Below the pieces are notes generated by a model that saw only the letters and a program-made list of their open reading frames with translations, was not told the origin of the DNA and made no database searches. From Fabrea salina (taxonomy: Eukaryota; Ciliophora; Heterotrichea; Heterotrichida; Fabreidae): a stretch of DNA of 64,000 bases. The stretch is from NCBI GenBank assembly GCA_022984795.1, contig JALIHJ010000019.1:1-64000 (forward strand), given 5' to 3'. Shown here one piece after another: positions 30,066 to 39,105 of the stretch. Each line of letters begins with the position of its first letter. Within the stretch, counting starts at the first letter, position 1. A program made the position numbers and the translations under genes.

Positions 30066-31391
30066 ATGGCTGAAATTAGAGACATTAAGTCCAGAGAAAT
30101 TCTCGACTCCAGAGGAAACCCTACTGTGGAAGTAGACATCATTACCAGTCTAGGCTGCCACAGAGCTTCTGTTCCTTCTGGGGCTTCTACAGGAGTGTAT
30201 GAAGCCCTGGAACTTAGGGACTGCGACAAGTCCCGATACATGGGAAAAGGAGTTTTGGACGCAGTAAACAATGTACAAATTACAATAAAACCAGCCCTGA
30301 TAGGAGCAGACTCTAGAGAAGTGCACGATAAACTAATGGTGGAGGAACTAGACGGGTCAAGTAATGAATGGGGTTGGTCCAAAGGGCGTCTAGGAGCCAA
30401 TGCGATTCTAGCAGTATCTTTGGCACTAGCTCGGGCAGCGTCAGCTCATTTAAGCATTCCTTTGTACAAGTACATTGCAAGGCTAGCAGGGAGGGATGAG
30501 TCAACTTTCACTATGCCTGTGCCTGCTATGAACGTAATAAACGGAGGCTCCCACGCAGGAAACAAACTTGCAATGCAGGAGTTCATGATCTTGCCTACTG
30601 GAGCCTCTTCTTTTAAAGAGGCCCTGCGCATGGGCACTGAGGTTTACCACAACCTTAAAAACGTCATAAAGGCTAAGTACGGTTTGGACGCCACCAACGT
30701 AGGGGACGAAGGAGGATTTGCCCCTAACATCCAGGACAGTTCTGAAGCCCTGACTTTATTGATGGAAGCCATTGAAAAGGCAGGACACACTGGGAAGGTC
30801 AAACTAGCAATGGATGTTGCTGCTTCTGAGTTTTACAGAAGCGAAGAAAACAAATATGACCTGGACTTCAAAAGTCCCAACAACGACGGGTCCCAAAGAC
30901 TCACAGGAGCAGAAATGACTAACGTGTACAAAAACCTTGTAAGCAACTACCCCCTTGTATCCATAGAGGACCCTTTTGATCAGGACGACTGGGAGTCCTA
31001 TGCTTCTCTGAACAAGGAAATAGGCGATAATGTCCAAATAGTAGGTGACGACTTATTAGTAACTAACCCTACAAGGGTGCGCAAAGCAGCTGACTTAGGA
31101 GCCTGCAACGCCCTTTTGCTGAAAGTGAACCAGATAGGCAGTTTGAGTGAAGCAATTGAAGCCGGCAAAATAGCTAGGGACTCGGGAATGGGGGTGATGG
31201 TTAGTCACCGGAGTGGAGAAACGGAAGACCACTTTATAGCTGACTTGGCAGTTGGCTTGGGAACAGGGCAAATCAAGACAGGGGCTCCTTGCAGATCAGA
31301 AAGACTTTCTAAGTACAACCAACTGCTTAGAATAGAACAAGAACTCGGAGAAAGGGCAGTGTTTGCTGGAGAAAACTTCAGAAACCCATAA
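30066..31391 (+). CDS. ENO: Enolase
   Basis: Converts 2-phosphoglycerate to phosphoenolpyruvate (EC 4.2.1.11). Full length (441 aa). Seen: the mobile loop [33 protein letters not shown], the [10 protein letters not shown] acid, metal ligands in [15 protein letters not shown] and VGDDLL, the catalytic Lys in LLLKVNQIG, and [18 protein letters not shown]. Starts with TAATAAATGG. It stops 3 bp before the stop of the convergent UBX gene. Confidence 0.97.
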   Translation: MAEIRDIKSREILDSRGNPTVEVDIITSLGCHRASVPSGASTGVYEALELRDCDKSRYMGKGVLDAVNNVQITIKPALIGADSREVHDKLMVEELDGSSNEWGWSKGRLGANAILAVSLALARAASAHLSIPLYKYIARLAGRDESTFTMPVPAMNVINGGSHAGNKLAMQEFMILPTGASSFKEALRMGTEVYHNLKNVIKAKYGLDATNVGDEGGFAPNIQDSSEALTLLMEAIEKAGHTGKVKLAMDVAASEFYRSEENKYDLDFKSPNNDGSQRLTGAEMTNVYKNLVSNYPLVSIEDPFDQDDWESYASLNKEIGDNVQIVGDDLLVTNPTRVRKAADLGACNALLLKVNQIGSLSEAIEAGKIARDSGMGVMVSHRSGETEDHFIADLAVGLGTGQIKTGAPCRSERLSKYNQLLRIEQELGERAVFAGENFRNP

Positions 31392-31394
31392 GAG

Positions 31395-32543
31395 TTATGA
31401 ACTAATTACTTCTTTAACATGCAGCAGAGCTTTAGGGTACAAGCCTTGTTCTTCCAGAGTAGACTCAAGATCTTTGAGGGGGGTGATGGGGAAGGGAGTT
31501 ACTATTTCGTATTCCAGTCCCAAGTCCAGTGTTTCCACGAAGTCGTAGAGTTTCTGGACTTTGTGGTCCTTTAAGAAGCGCCTGTCAAGTTTGGAACCAC
31601 TAGGAAGTCTCAAGGAAATATGTACAGTTTCGGGGGAAGCAGAGGGTTCTTCACCGAGTTCCTCGAGCTTGCTTTGTATGTAGTTTTGCTTTTCTTGGAG
31701 TTTTTGTTGTTCCAGTAACTGCTGCTGAAGTAACTGTTGTTGCCTTTCTTTTTCAGCTTGTTGTTTTTCAAGCATGATTCTTTCAGCTTCTTTGAGTTCT
31801 TCTTCTTGTCTTTGTCTGATTAGTCTGTCATGGTCAAAAGCTGGAGTGGAGTTCCTCAAAGACTGGAACTGCAGCAAGTTCCTGTCTAAAAACTCTACCA
31901 GTGCAGGAAAGCCACAGGGACACCTTAAAGTTCCAACCACACCGGGGGCTTCTATGTTTTCTACAACCAGAACTGCAAGAAAGGGTTCCGAACTCCCAAT
32001 GCACTGCAGGGCTTGTCTTCCTTCGTGTGAGTTGGCGTCTTCTCCCCAGAGCAAAAAGTTCTGGTTAATCAGGCCTGTTGCAATTTCACTGCAAAGCACT
32101 TCTCGGAAAAAGGCCGAACTTTGAGGAGTTTCTAAGTAAACCAACAAAGGCCTGCCTGAGTTCTTAGCTCCTCGTAAAACACCTCTGAAACTACTCGAAC
32201 TGAAGTTGAGTTGTGAACCTCTTACTCGGGCTTGGAAAGACTCGGCGGGTTCTTCTTGTGAAGTTTGCGAACCAAAAAAGTTCCAAACAAAACCAGTAAG
32301 TGCAGAAGTAATAGAAGCAATAGTAGAAACGCCGTAACTTAAAAGTCCTAAAACTGACCAGCTAGATTCAGTACTTTCAGGAACTTGGTTGGGTTCTGTT
32401 GGGAGGTTGGAACTGAAGTAGTGGTTAGTTGCAGCTTCTAAGTTCCAGTGGTGCCTTTCAAGTATTTCCCAGGCAACTCCTTCGTCTTGTTGGTGGGTAA
32501 TCTCTAAGAAACTCCTTAGAATTTGGTTACCAGAATCCTCCAT
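31395..32543 (-). CDS. FAF2/UBXD8-like UBA-UAS-UBX protein
   Basis: Order of parts: a UBA-like N-terminus (FLEITHQQDEGVAWEILERHHWNLEAA), a hydrophobic hairpin at about 65-90 (LGLLSYGVSTIASITSALTGFVW), a thioredoxin-like UAS domain (about 120-235), a Glu/Gln-rich coiled coil, and a C-terminal UBX domain (ISLRLPSGSKLDRRFLKD..). FAF2 inserts as a hairpin into the ER and lipid droplets and recruits p97/VCP in ER-associated degradation. All four modules are in the FAF2 order, so this function is likely. The CDS is 382 aa. Confidence 0.85.
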   Translation of the reverse strand: MEDSGNQILRSFLEITHQQDEGVAWEILERHHWNLEAATNHYFSSNLPTEPNQVPESTESSWSVLGLLSYGVSTIASITSALTGFVWNFFGSQTSQEEPAESFQARVRGSQLNFSSSSFRGVLRGAKNSGRPLLVYLETPQSSAFFREVLCSEIATGLINQNFLLWGEDANSHEGRQALQCIGSSEPFLAVLVVENIEAPGVVGTLRCPCGFPALVEFLDRNLLQFQSLRNSTPAFDHDRLIRQRQEEELKEAERIMLEKQQAEKERQQQLLQQQLLEQQKLQEKQNYIQSKLEELGEEPSASPETVHISLRLPSGSKLDRRFLKDHKVQKLYDFVETLDLGLEYEIVTPFPITPLKDLESTLEEQGLYPKALLHVKEVISS

Positions 32544-32655
32544 TCTTATATTATAATTACGTTTTGAATCGAAGGCACTGAAGAATCCTTTTATTAGTTG
32601 CTACTTCATAGTTAGTAGTCCAACTACTTAAGATGTAATTACGTTAAAACTTAGA

Positions 32656-33060
32656 CTAAGAATACTTTTTCTCAGCAGCTTCTTCTCTTTCAAACCCTAT
32701 TTGCCTTTCCAAAGCTCTGATTCTTGCTTCGTAAGACTCACGCAAGTAAGGCACCAAAAGTATTGAAAACAAGGCACACATTTCTATGAACTGCATGTAA
32801 ACGTCTCTCTGTAATTCTGAAAACTCGTGCTTCTTTTTGTAAAGCTCAACTTCTGTCTTTGCAGAAAAGGTAGGCATGTTGTTCATAGTTGTAAGGTCAG
32901 ACACCCAACTAAACGCTGAAAACAGCAGCAGCAAAAACACTCCTAGTTTCAAAGGCTTGGGCTCAAACACCTTGCAAAAACCACTTGAAAAGAAGCATCC
33001 CAAGGCTCCCCCCAACCCAAACCACATTATGTAAAAGTGCACTATTGGCTGCAAAATCAT
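32656..33060 (-). CDS. BAP31-like ER membrane protein, 134 aa
   Basis: Three hydrophobic segments (about 7-28, 38-54 and 88-105) are followed by a charged helix (SYEARIRALERQIGFEREEAAEKKYS) likely to form a coiled coil ending in basic residues. The pattern of three membrane spans, a FSELQRDVYMQFIEMCALFSILLV third span and a cytosolic coiled coil fits the B-cell-receptor-associated protein 29/31 family, chaperones of ER export. The protein is shorter than animal BAP31 and the match is by pattern only. It is divergent from the next gene with a 43-bp space. Confidence 0.5.
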   Translation of the reverse strand: MILQPIVHFYIMWFGLGGALGCFFSSGFCKVFEPKPLKLGVFLLLLFSAFSWVSDLTTMNNMPTFSAKTEVELYKKKHEFSELQRDVYMQFIEMCALFSILLVPYLRESYEARIRALERQIGFEREEAAEKKYS

Positions 33061-33103
33061 TTTTATTGCTAAGAGTTTAATATAAATATGCCAGACTTAT
33101 ATT

Positions 33104-33772
33104 ATGGAAGTTAGCGACCAACAAGAAGCCTCCCAAGAAACCCAACAAGTTGCTTTTAGCGACTCTCAAGAGAGTGAAGACGACTTTGGAGACTTTGAAG
33201 AAGCAAACACCGAAGAAGACTTCAGCAACTTCGAAGAACCCAGTCAAACACTAGAGTTAGACCAGGAAGGCAGACCCCTTTCTAAACTTTCAGTTGCCAA
33301 AGAGTTCAGTTTAAACGGGCTTTTAGAAGAACTTCAAGTAAATCAGGAAAAGTGGGAAGAACTAGAGTCCCCTGAGCTTCCAATAACTCCCTCCAACAGT
33401 CAAAGTGTCTCCTCAGAACCTCTTTCGAAAAGGTTGCAAGACTTCCAAAACTCTCTTGGTGCAGAGTCTGACCAAACCTCTTTCCAAAGTCCAGACCCTC
33501 AACTAGCTGAAACTTTAAGAGCCCAAACACTTTATTTCTGCGAAAAACTCTGGCCAAGACTCTCTATAAGGGAAGTGTTTTTGAAGTACACAGAACTAGC
33601 TGAGAAACCCCAAAACTTCGAGGACCTTCCTGTCATGACTGAAGCTGACGAAGAAACCCCCAATAAACTCCTTGCCAAAGAAGTTCTGGGCGAGCCCATT
33701 CCTGATCTTTCTTTCATGCTTGCTAAAAGCATTCAGTGGCCAGAGGAGTACCTTGAAAGTGTTGTTAACTAA
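33104..33772 (+). CDS. Acidic DDFGDF-motif protein, 222 aa
   Basis: The N-terminal third is very acidic and has repeated acidic-aromatic motifs (ESEDDFGDFEE, EEDFSNFEEP). Such motifs bind the ear domains of clathrin adaptors in aftiphilin and gamma-synergin. The rest is predicted helical and ends with PDLSFMLAKSIQWPEEYLESVVN. A role as an adaptor accessory protein in vesicle traffic is inference. Only one base separates its stop from the stop of the convergent F-box gene. Confidence 0.55.
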   Translation: MEVSDQQEASQETQQVAFSDSQESEDDFGDFEEANTEEDFSNFEEPSQTLELDQEGRPLSKLSVAKEFSLNGLLEELQVNQEKWEELESPELPITPSNSQSVSSEPLSKRLQDFQNSLGAESDQTSFQSPDPQLAETLRAQTLYFCEKLWPRLSIREVFLKYTELAEKPQNFEDLPVMTEADEETPNKLLAKEVLGEPIPDLSFMLAKSIQWPEEYLESVVN

Positions 33773-33773
33773 A

Positions 33774-34526
33774 CTATAGATTAAAAAGCCTCAAAAAGCA
33801 AAACCCAAACCTAGCTCCGTACCACCCCTTCCAAAACTGAAGGTCTTTTCCATGGAACTCAACCTCGACTTCGCAGACACTGCTATCAATGTCTTCTTGT
33901 ATGCAAAGGGTGTTCCACTCTTGGATGAACTCTGGAGTTTCTTTTCCTGAAGGCACTATTGCGCTAGTCACCACTTTTGGAGGTTGATTTTTATGTTTCA
34001 AAACCTTTAAAACTACCCTGGCTTCAGCACGGCAGTCTACTCTACGAGCAACTGGAGACCCTACTAAAAGACGTCTGTGACCTCCTGGAGGTATTTTGAC
34101 CTTTTGACTCAGAGTGCACCATCCAAAACTACTTACAAACACAGTGCTGCGTCCTCCCCAAGTTCCCCAGTCCTCAATGAGCCAGCCATCGCCCCCGTCT
34201 TTTTTTTTCCAACCTTCAAACTGGGATTCTCCACAAGGGTTTTTGATTCTGTTAAAAGAGTTTGCTAAGCACCTGTAGAGTTCGGAGTAGTTGTTAACTA
34301 GAATTCCTGAGAACTCACGGAATTCTTCTTGGAAGTTTTGGTCTGTGATGGGCTTGCCTAGTATTTCAGATAGAATCAAGAGAGAAATGTCCCTTTTGAA
34401 TTCCAAAGACATCACACACTGAGAGATTCCTTTATTAAGAACTAGCAACTTGTAGGACTCCTTCGGACCCAAGAACTCTGCAGACCTTCTGAATACTAAC
34501 CCTAGAGTTTTTGGTCTTTTTTCCAT
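33774..34526 (-). CDS. F-box protein with FBA (F-box-associated) domain
   Basis: Residues about 95-250 match the FBA sugar-binding-type domain of FBXO2/6/44 proteins: NPCGESQFEGWKKKDGGDGW, FVSSFGWCTLSQKVKI and GWYGARFGFCFLRL. The N-terminal part (LGPKESYKLLVLNKGISQCV) corresponds to a degenerate F-box that would contact Skp1. Such proteins are substrate receptors of SCF ubiquitin ligases, some recognising N-glycans in ER-associated degradation. Whether glycan-binding residues are kept cannot be judged here. The start follows the ELP5 stop by 3 nt (TAA TAA ATG). Confidence 0.8.
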   Translation of the reverse strand: MEKRPKTLGLVFRRSAEFLGPKESYKLLVLNKGISQCVMSLEFKRDISLLILSEILGKPITDQNFQEEFREFSGILVNNYSELYRCLANSFNRIKNPCGESQFEGWKKKDGGDGWLIEDWGTWGGRSTVFVSSFGWCTLSQKVKIPPGGHRRLLVGSPVARRVDCRAEARVVLKVLKHKNQPPKVVTSAIVPSGKETPEFIQEWNTLCIQEDIDSSVCEVEVEFHGKDLQFWKGWYGARFGFCFLRLFNL

Positions 34527-34529
34527 TTA

Positions 34530-35303
34530 TTATAGCTGAATGTCTTCATCGCCTTCTTCATCTTCAGAAGGAATGTCTTGGGGGTCCACTACTATTAACT
34601 TGTCTGTTTGTTCGTAAGGCAGTGGAGTTTGCAAGCGCATTTTTTCTTCTTCCTCAGTGCGTTGGATTCTAAAAGTGCTAACAGGTTCTTCTTGTTCCAC
34701 AGTAGCAGGTTTGTACTTGCCAGCCTTGACGGACTTGCCCTCCACCCAAAAAGAGCAGAGTTCCTGTGTAAACTTAAGGTTTCCTCTGTGGTGCAGACAC
34801 TGAGCAGTGCCTTGTGTTTTGTAGTGGTTTGTTATTTTCACAAAGATAGAAGCTAGTTGCTGATAAGCACTGTAGGTTTTCTGGGGAATGTACAAAGGAC
34901 TGCCTAGTGCTAAAACTCCAGTTGCTTGTTGCACGCGGTGGTAAACGAAGTCTTGGAGCCTAGCTTCTCCTACCCAAGCCCCTAAAGCTTGCAAGCTGTC
35001 TATTGCTACAAACAAGTTTTCAGGGATTCCTTCAATGTCTACTTCTTTGTCCAGTGTTGGAATTGCCCTAACTGCAAAGGACCCTTGGAGTGCTTGGTGG
35101 TGACTCACTATAGGAATTCCCAGTTCCTCTGCTATCCACAAGTGTTGGTGCTGGCTGAGAAGTAAGCAAAAGTTCTGTTGTAAGTTTTTAAGGAATTCCA
35201 ATATAAAGCAGCCAGAGACTCCCTGTGTTTCCTCTGCAATCAAGCAAAAAGAATTACTTGAGTTTGACAGAGAAGCTTTTAAGATATTAGAAAGAAGTAC
35301 CAT
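34530..35303 (-). CDS. ELP5: Elongator complex protein 5
   Basis: The RecA-like fold of Elongator subunits 4-6 is suggested by LFVAIDSLQALGAW in the middle. The C-terminus is diagnostic: STFRIQRTEEEEKMRLQTPLPYE followed by a DPQD..EDEEGDED acidic end, as in ELP5/Iki1. Elongator modifies the wobble uridine of cytosolic tRNAs; the ELP4-5-6 ring binds tRNA. The length of 257 aa is near the family norm. It sits in a same-strand trio, TFB5-ELP5-F-box, with 3-nt gaps. Confidence 0.75.
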   Translation of the reverse strand: MVLLSNILKASLSNSSNSFCLIAEETQGVSGCFILEFLKNLQQNFCLLLSQHQHLWIAEELGIPIVSHHQALQGSFAVRAIPTLDKEVDIEGIPENLFVAIDSLQALGAWVGEARLQDFVYHRVQQATGVLALGSPLYIPQKTYSAYQQLASIFVKITNHYKTQGTAQCLHHRGNLKFTQELCSFWVEGKSVKAGKYKPATVEQEEPVSTFRIQRTEEEEKMRLQTPLPYEQTDKLIVVDPQDIPSEDEEGDEDIQL

Positions 35304-35306
35304 TTA

Positions 35307-35528
35307 TTAGTATAATTCTGGCTTTTTGAAAGTGTGCTGGTCTAGGAAACTCTCAAGTTGATCCTTTACAAAGTCTTTAAACTCGCTTTTTATAAACAGT
35401 TGCTTTTCTCCTAAGTCTCTGATGATGAATCTGTGAGTTTGGTCTAGGTATTTAAGTAGTTGTTTTGTGGGTTCGTCACTACTTAGGAATTACGTGCTGA
35501 TGAATACACCCTCTGCTTTTCTAACCAT
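35307..35528 (-). CDS. GTF2H5: TFIIH subunit TFB5/GTF2H5 (one 15-nt intron)
   Basis: Exons 35528-35494 and 35478-35307 join across the intron GTAATTCCTAAGTAG to give a 68-residue protein. It begins MVRKAEGVFIST and continues DEPTKQLLKYLD, RFIIRDLGEKQLFI and LESFLDQHTF, ending KPELY. This matches TFB5 throughout (human: GVLIECDP, FIIQDIDDTHVFV, DQNAF) at the usual length of about 70 aa. TFB5 stabilises the p52/Tfb2 subunit of TFIIH in transcription and nucleotide excision repair. The second exon alone lacks a start, so ORF-based annotation would miss the gene. Its TAA is followed by TAA ATG of ELP5. Its ATG lies 16 bp from the divergent FAH gene. Confidence 0.9.
35479..35493 (-). other. 15-nt intron in TFB5
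   Basis: Reads GTAATTCCTAAGTAG on the coding strand. Removal restores the conserved TFB5 frame (phase 2, codon AC|T). It contains in-frame stops, so an unspliced mRNA would be truncated. Confidence 0.9.
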
Positions 35529-35544
35529 TATTATACAGGCTTAA

Positions 35545-35927
35545 ATGGCAAAGTCTTTTATTCCTGTGGCTAGTGAACATCACTTCCCCGTCCAAAACAT
35601 TCCTTTTGGCACTGGCATCAAGCCTGGCGACTCCCTTCCCAGGTGTGTTTCCCGCATTGGAGACTTTGCAGTTGACCTCAAAGAGCTCGAGAACCAGGGC
35701 TTTTTTGCAGATGTTTTGCCTCACCCAGTGTTCCAGAGTTCCTTTTTGAACGACTTCATGAGTCTTTCAAGGACTCAGTGGGTGGGAGTGCGTGGGAAAC
35801 TGCAGCACTTACTGAGTGAAGATACACCTACTTTGAGGGACAACCAGGAGTTGAGGCAAGCTGTACTGGTTCCAATCGAGAACTTCACCAGCACTCTTCC
35901 TGTCCAAATTGGCGACTACACTGACTT
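35545..35927 (+). repeat. 383-bp perfect inverted repeat, left arm (FAH copy 1)
   Basis: Base-for-base identical to the reverse complement of 48404-48786, checked line by line. It begins at the ATG and ends at GACTT of the conserved DYTDF codons. Flanks differ immediately on both sides. Confidence 0.97.
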
Positions 35928-36804
35928 CAGCTCTTCAAAGCATCATGCTTTAAATCTGAGTTTTATGTTTGGTGGATCTAATAGTTCTCTAAGACCCAAC
36001 TGGTTAAGGCTCCCAGTAGCCTACCACAGCAGGGCTTCTAGTGTTAGAATTTCAGGACACCCAGTAACAAGGCCTAAGGGTCAAGTCAAACTTCCAGACA
36101 AAGAAGACTCAGTTTACCAAATCTCGGAGAAAGTAGACTACGAGTTGGAAATGGCCTTTTTCATAGGAGGAAAAGTCAATGAACTAGGACATCCTATTGA
36201 CGTAAACGAAGCCAAAGAAAGTATCTTTGGTTTGAGTTTACTAAACGACTGGTCTTCAAGGGACCTGAAAGTTTGGGAGTACGTTCCACTAGGCTGTTTT
36301 AACTCCAAAAACTTTATTTCAACAATATCGCCTTGGATAGTTACTTTGGAGGCATTAGAACCTTTTAAACAAAGTTTGCCTGCCCAAGACCCCCAGCCTC
36401 TTCCCTACCTCAACGAAACTGACCACTCCTCCTACAATATTAAACTTGAAACCTTTATTCAAACTCCTTCGCTTGAGCAGCCACACAAAATATCAGTTTC
36501 CAACGCCCTTAATTTGTACTGGTCAATCACCCAGCAGCTAGCCCACCATACTGTTACAGGGTGCAACTTAAGGCCAGGAGATATGATGGGAACTGGGACT
36601 ATTTCAGGCCCAGGCAATGACAGTATGGGGTGCCTGCTTGAAATCACATACGACGGAAAACAGTGCCTAGAACTGCCAAACGGGGAACGAAGAGTTTATT
36701 TGGAGGATGGAGACTCAGTTACTCTCAAGGCATTTTGCTCTGGAGAAGGCTACACAGTAGGATTTGGCGAGTTGACTTCGCAAGTTGTTCCAGCTAGGCC
36801 TTAA
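35545..36804 (+). CDS. FAH: Fumarylacetoacetase-like protein, copy 1 (substituted active site)
   Basis: 419 aa, full FAH fold: an N-terminal SH3-like domain and a C-terminal catalytic domain. Last step of tyrosine catabolism (fumarylacetoacetate to fumarate and acetoacetate). Metal ligands are kept: DYTDF, ELEMAFF with two Glu, and NDWSSRD. The catalytic His (KHHALN), the Lys after PLG and the Tyr of AYHSRASS also remain. Compared with mammalian FAH numbering, however, Tyr128 is Ser (DFSSS), Arg142 is Gly (MFGG) and Gln240 is Lys (RDLKVW). All three are substrate contacts that copy 2 retains. Its first 383 bases are identical to copy 2, an apparent gene conversion. Activity on the usual substrate is doubtful. 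Confidence 0.9.
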   Translation: MAKSFIPVASEHHFPVQNIPFGTGIKPGDSLPRCVSRIGDFAVDLKELENQGFFADVLPHPVFQSSFLNDFMSLSRTQWVGVRGKLQHLLSEDTPTLRDNQELRQAVLVPIENFTSTLPVQIGDYTDFSSSKHHALNLSFMFGGSNSSLRPNWLRLPVAYHSRASSVRISGHPVTRPKGQVKLPDKEDSVYQISEKVDYELEMAFFIGGKVNELGHPIDVNEAKESIFGLSLLNDWSSRDLKVWEYVPLGCFNSKNFISTISPWIVTLEALEPFKQSLPAQDPQPLPYLNETDHSSYNIKLETFIQTPSLEQPHKISVSNALNLYWSITQQLAHHTVTGCNLRPGDMMGTGTISGPGNDSMGCLLEITYDGKQCLELPNGERRVYLEDGDSVTLKAFCSGEGYTVGFGELTSQVVPARP

Positions 36805-36822
36805 TTATAACTTTTAAATACT

Positions 36823-38061
36823 ATGGCAAACAAGTACTTGAAGCAGTTCCCAGTTCCAGGCAGTTTCCCCAATGTTTTAAGGGACCTTACAAGGGAGATT
36901 CTCAGACTTCAACCCAGAGACATAGTTGGGTTTTCTGCACACTACTTTAAATGCTTGGAAAACGGTCAAGACTTCGTGTGGGACGACCCCAATCCCCGGG
37001 CACCTAGGCCGTGTGACTACCCTAAAGTGAAGTCGCAGTCTGGAATTCAAAAACCTGTGAAGCCCAAAGAAGCTGCTCCTAAACCCAGTCCAAAATCCAT
37101 GAGTCACATAACTGAAGAGAAGCTTAAAAAATACAGAGAAGCTTTTCAAAATTTTGACAAGGACAACAGTGGAGGTGTTAGTAAAGACGAGTTAAGAGAA
37201 GTAATGAAGTCACTAGGAGCGGACCCTAGCAATGAAGAACTTGAAGAAATGGTTAAAGAAGTGGATCTAGACGAAAATGGGTTGATTGGCTTCGAAGAGT
37301 TTGCAGATCTTATGCACAGAAAGGAGAAACAACAAAGCCAGTCGAACGATGAAATTCTTGATGCATTTCGAACATTTGACAGAGATAGAAGTGGGTTAAT
37401 AACCCGTGCTGAATTGTTGCATGTTATGGAAATTCTAGGCGATCCACTCAGTCAAGAGGAAGTTAATGAAATGATTCAAGAAGCTGACATGGATAAGGAC
37501 GGCTGTATCAACTACGAAGAGTTTGTGAGAATGATGACTGGAACCCAAGAACCTCAAGAAACTGGAGAAGCGCCTCAAACTGAAGAAGTTAAACAAGATC
37601 CTGCAGAAGCTCAACAAGAAACTCCAGAACAACCCTCAGAAGTCCAAGCAGAAGTTAAACAAGAAACTCCAGAACAACCCTCAGAAGTTCAAGCAGAACC
37701 GCCTCAGACCGAAGAAGTTAAACAAGAACCAGAGGCTCAAAAAGAAACACCTCAAACTGAAGAAGTTAAACAAGATCCTGCAGAAGCTCCACAAGAGCCA
37801 CCTCAAACTGAAGAAGTTAAACAAGAGCCACCTCAAACTGAAGAAGTTAAACAAGAGCCACCTCAAACTGAAGAAGTTAAACATGCAGAAGCTTCACAAG
37901 AACCACTTCAGACTGAAGAAGTTAAACAAGAGCCAGAGGCTCAAAAAGAAACACCTCAAACTGAAGAAAATCAAGAACAGCCCTCTCAAGTCCAAGCAGA
38001 GGCTCCAAAAGAAACACCTCAAACTGAGGAAACTCAACAAGAAGCCCAAGCAGAAGCTTAA
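36823..38061 (+). CDS. RSP7-like radial spoke protein: RIIa domain, four EF-hands, repeat tail
   Basis: Residues 10-45 ([20 protein letters not shown]) form an RIIa dimerisation/docking domain like that of protein kinase A regulatory subunits. Four calmodulin-type EF-hand loops follow at 112-123, 148-159, 186-197 and 222-233 ([48 protein letters not shown]), all with Asp at position 1 and Glu at 12, so all should bind Ca2+. The tail (241-412) is a Pro/Glu/Gln/Thr repeat based on [10 protein letters not shown]. RIIa plus EF-hands is the architecture of radial spoke protein 7 in cilia. Same-strand neighbours are FAH copy 1 and the USP. Confidence 0.82.
   Translation: MANKYLKQFPVPGSFPNVLRDLTREILRLQPRDIVGFSAHYFKCLENGQDFVWDDPNPRAPRPCDYPKVKSQSGIQKPVKPKEAAPKPSPKSMSHITEEKLKKYREAFQNFDKDNSGGVSKDELREVMKSLGADPSNEELEEMVKEVDLDENGLIGFEEFADLMHRKEKQQSQSNDEILDAFRTFDRDRSGLITRAELLHVMEILGDPLSQEEVNEMIQEADMDKDGCINYEEFVRMMTGTQEPQETGEAPQTEEVKQDPAEAQQETPEQPSEVQAEVKQETPEQPSEVQAEPPQTEEVKQEPEAQKETPQTEEVKQDPAEAPQEPPQTEEVKQEPPQTEEVKQEPPQTEEVKHAEASQEPLQTEEVKQEPEAQKETPQTEENQEQPSQVQAEAPKETPQTEETQQEAQAEA
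37560..38050 (+). repeat. Coding tandem repeat, 30-bp unit
   Basis: Encodes the [10 protein letters not shown] tail. The unit CCTCAAACTGAAGAAGTTAA(ACAAGAGCCA) occurs as two exact and one nearly exact copy at 37801-37890, with diverged copies on both sides. Likely to vary in copy number between strains. Confidence 0.9.
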
Positions 38062-38092
38062 TCATGTAAGGGAATTTATTCTAAGATATATT

Positions 38093-39079
38093 ATGGACAC
38101 AGAAAGGCTGCCAGTGTCATCTAAACTAAGACCGCATGGACTAAGGAACTCAGGGAATGCATGCTTTTTAAACTGTTCAGTGCACTTGTTGATGTGCTTA
38201 GGACCCTTAAACTCAATAACTAACAACAACTACGGAGACTTTACCTCCGCACTAAAAGAAGCGTACACAGCAACCTCTTTACTAGTGCCCAACTCAGCCT
38301 TTTGGAGAGTGACAGAACTGTACCTAGGCTACTCTCCCCGGGTTTTGCAACAAAACTGCGCAGGAGAGTTTCTGAGGTTTTTCTTGGAAATGCTCAACTC
38401 AGAAATTAAGGAACACTGGCCTAGGAGACAAGACCCTGACTCTTGGGTGGAAGTAAGTAACAGACACGAGCCAGAAAGTGTGAGTTTAAGAGCCCAGGGA
38501 GACAGCATTTTGTACGACATGCTGGGACTGTGCTTGAAAACTGAGTACACTACCAAACGGACTGTTTCGTACAGCTTCCAAGAAGAACTTATTCTGAGTC
38601 TGCAACTTGAAGACAAACTCACCACAGCTCTGCAAAAAGCCTTTGAAAGCAGGGAGATCACTGACTACGAAGCTGAAGGAGTGCGCACTACTTGCAAAGC
38701 AAGGTCCTTAATTGCTAACTTCACTCCTTTTTTATTGATGCAGTTGCAAAGGTTCCAGATCGTTGAAGGCACTGTGCAGAAGCTCAACCAGCGCATGAGT
38801 TTTCCGCCTAAGTTCACGATTCCTAAGAAGTTTTGCACGCCTACTTTGCAAGCACAGGTAGAAAGAAAACAAAAGTTGCCTCCTGAGTACGAACTCAAAG
38901 CACTTGTGGAACACCACGGAGCAACTGTAAACTCAGGCCACTACACTGCCATAGTTAAGCGGAAAGACGACTGGGTGCTTATAGACGACAACTTAGTAAA
39001 GCCAATTTCAAACGAAGCAGTGGCAAGAGCTAGACCTTACCTTTTGCTGTACCAACAAGTTTGCAAGAAGACATTGTAA
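38093..39079 (+). CDS. Ubiquitin-specific protease (USP, peptidase C19)
   Basis: 328 aa. Cys box GLRNSGNACFLNCSVHLLMCL (catalytic Cys in NACF) and His box YELKALVEHHGATVNSGHYTAIVKR..WVLIDD with the catalytic His in SGHY and the acidic residue after it. The order and distance fit a minimal USP core. The zinc-finger Cys pairs of the fingers region are not evident, as in several small USPs. The CDS starts at the MDTERLPV methionine. The same frame is open farther left, but there it overlaps the RSP7-like gene in another frame and is not real. Confidence 0.85.
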   Translation: MDTERLPVSSKLRPHGLRNSGNACFLNCSVHLLMCLGPLNSITNNNYGDFTSALKEAYTATSLLVPNSAFWRVTELYLGYSPRVLQQNCAGEFLRFFLEMLNSEIKEHWPRRQDPDSWVEVSNRHEPESVSLRAQGDSILYDMLGLCLKTEYTTKRTVSYSFQEELILSLQLEDKLTTALQKAFESREITDYEAEGVRTTCKARSLIANFTPFLLMQLQRFQIVEGTVQKLNQRMSFPPKFTIPKKFCTPTLQAQVERKQKLPPEYELKALVEHHGATVNSGHYTAIVKRKDDWVLIDDNLVKPISNEAVARARPYLLLYQQVCKKTL

Positions 39080-39105
39080 TTGTTCCAGTAACACATATAT
39101 TAACA

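Noticed and set aside
37883-38092. N-terminal extension of the USP gene overlapping the RSP7-like gene
   Set aside because: The extension is the repeat tail read in another frame (Lys/Leu-rich junk). Homology begins at the methionine at 38093.
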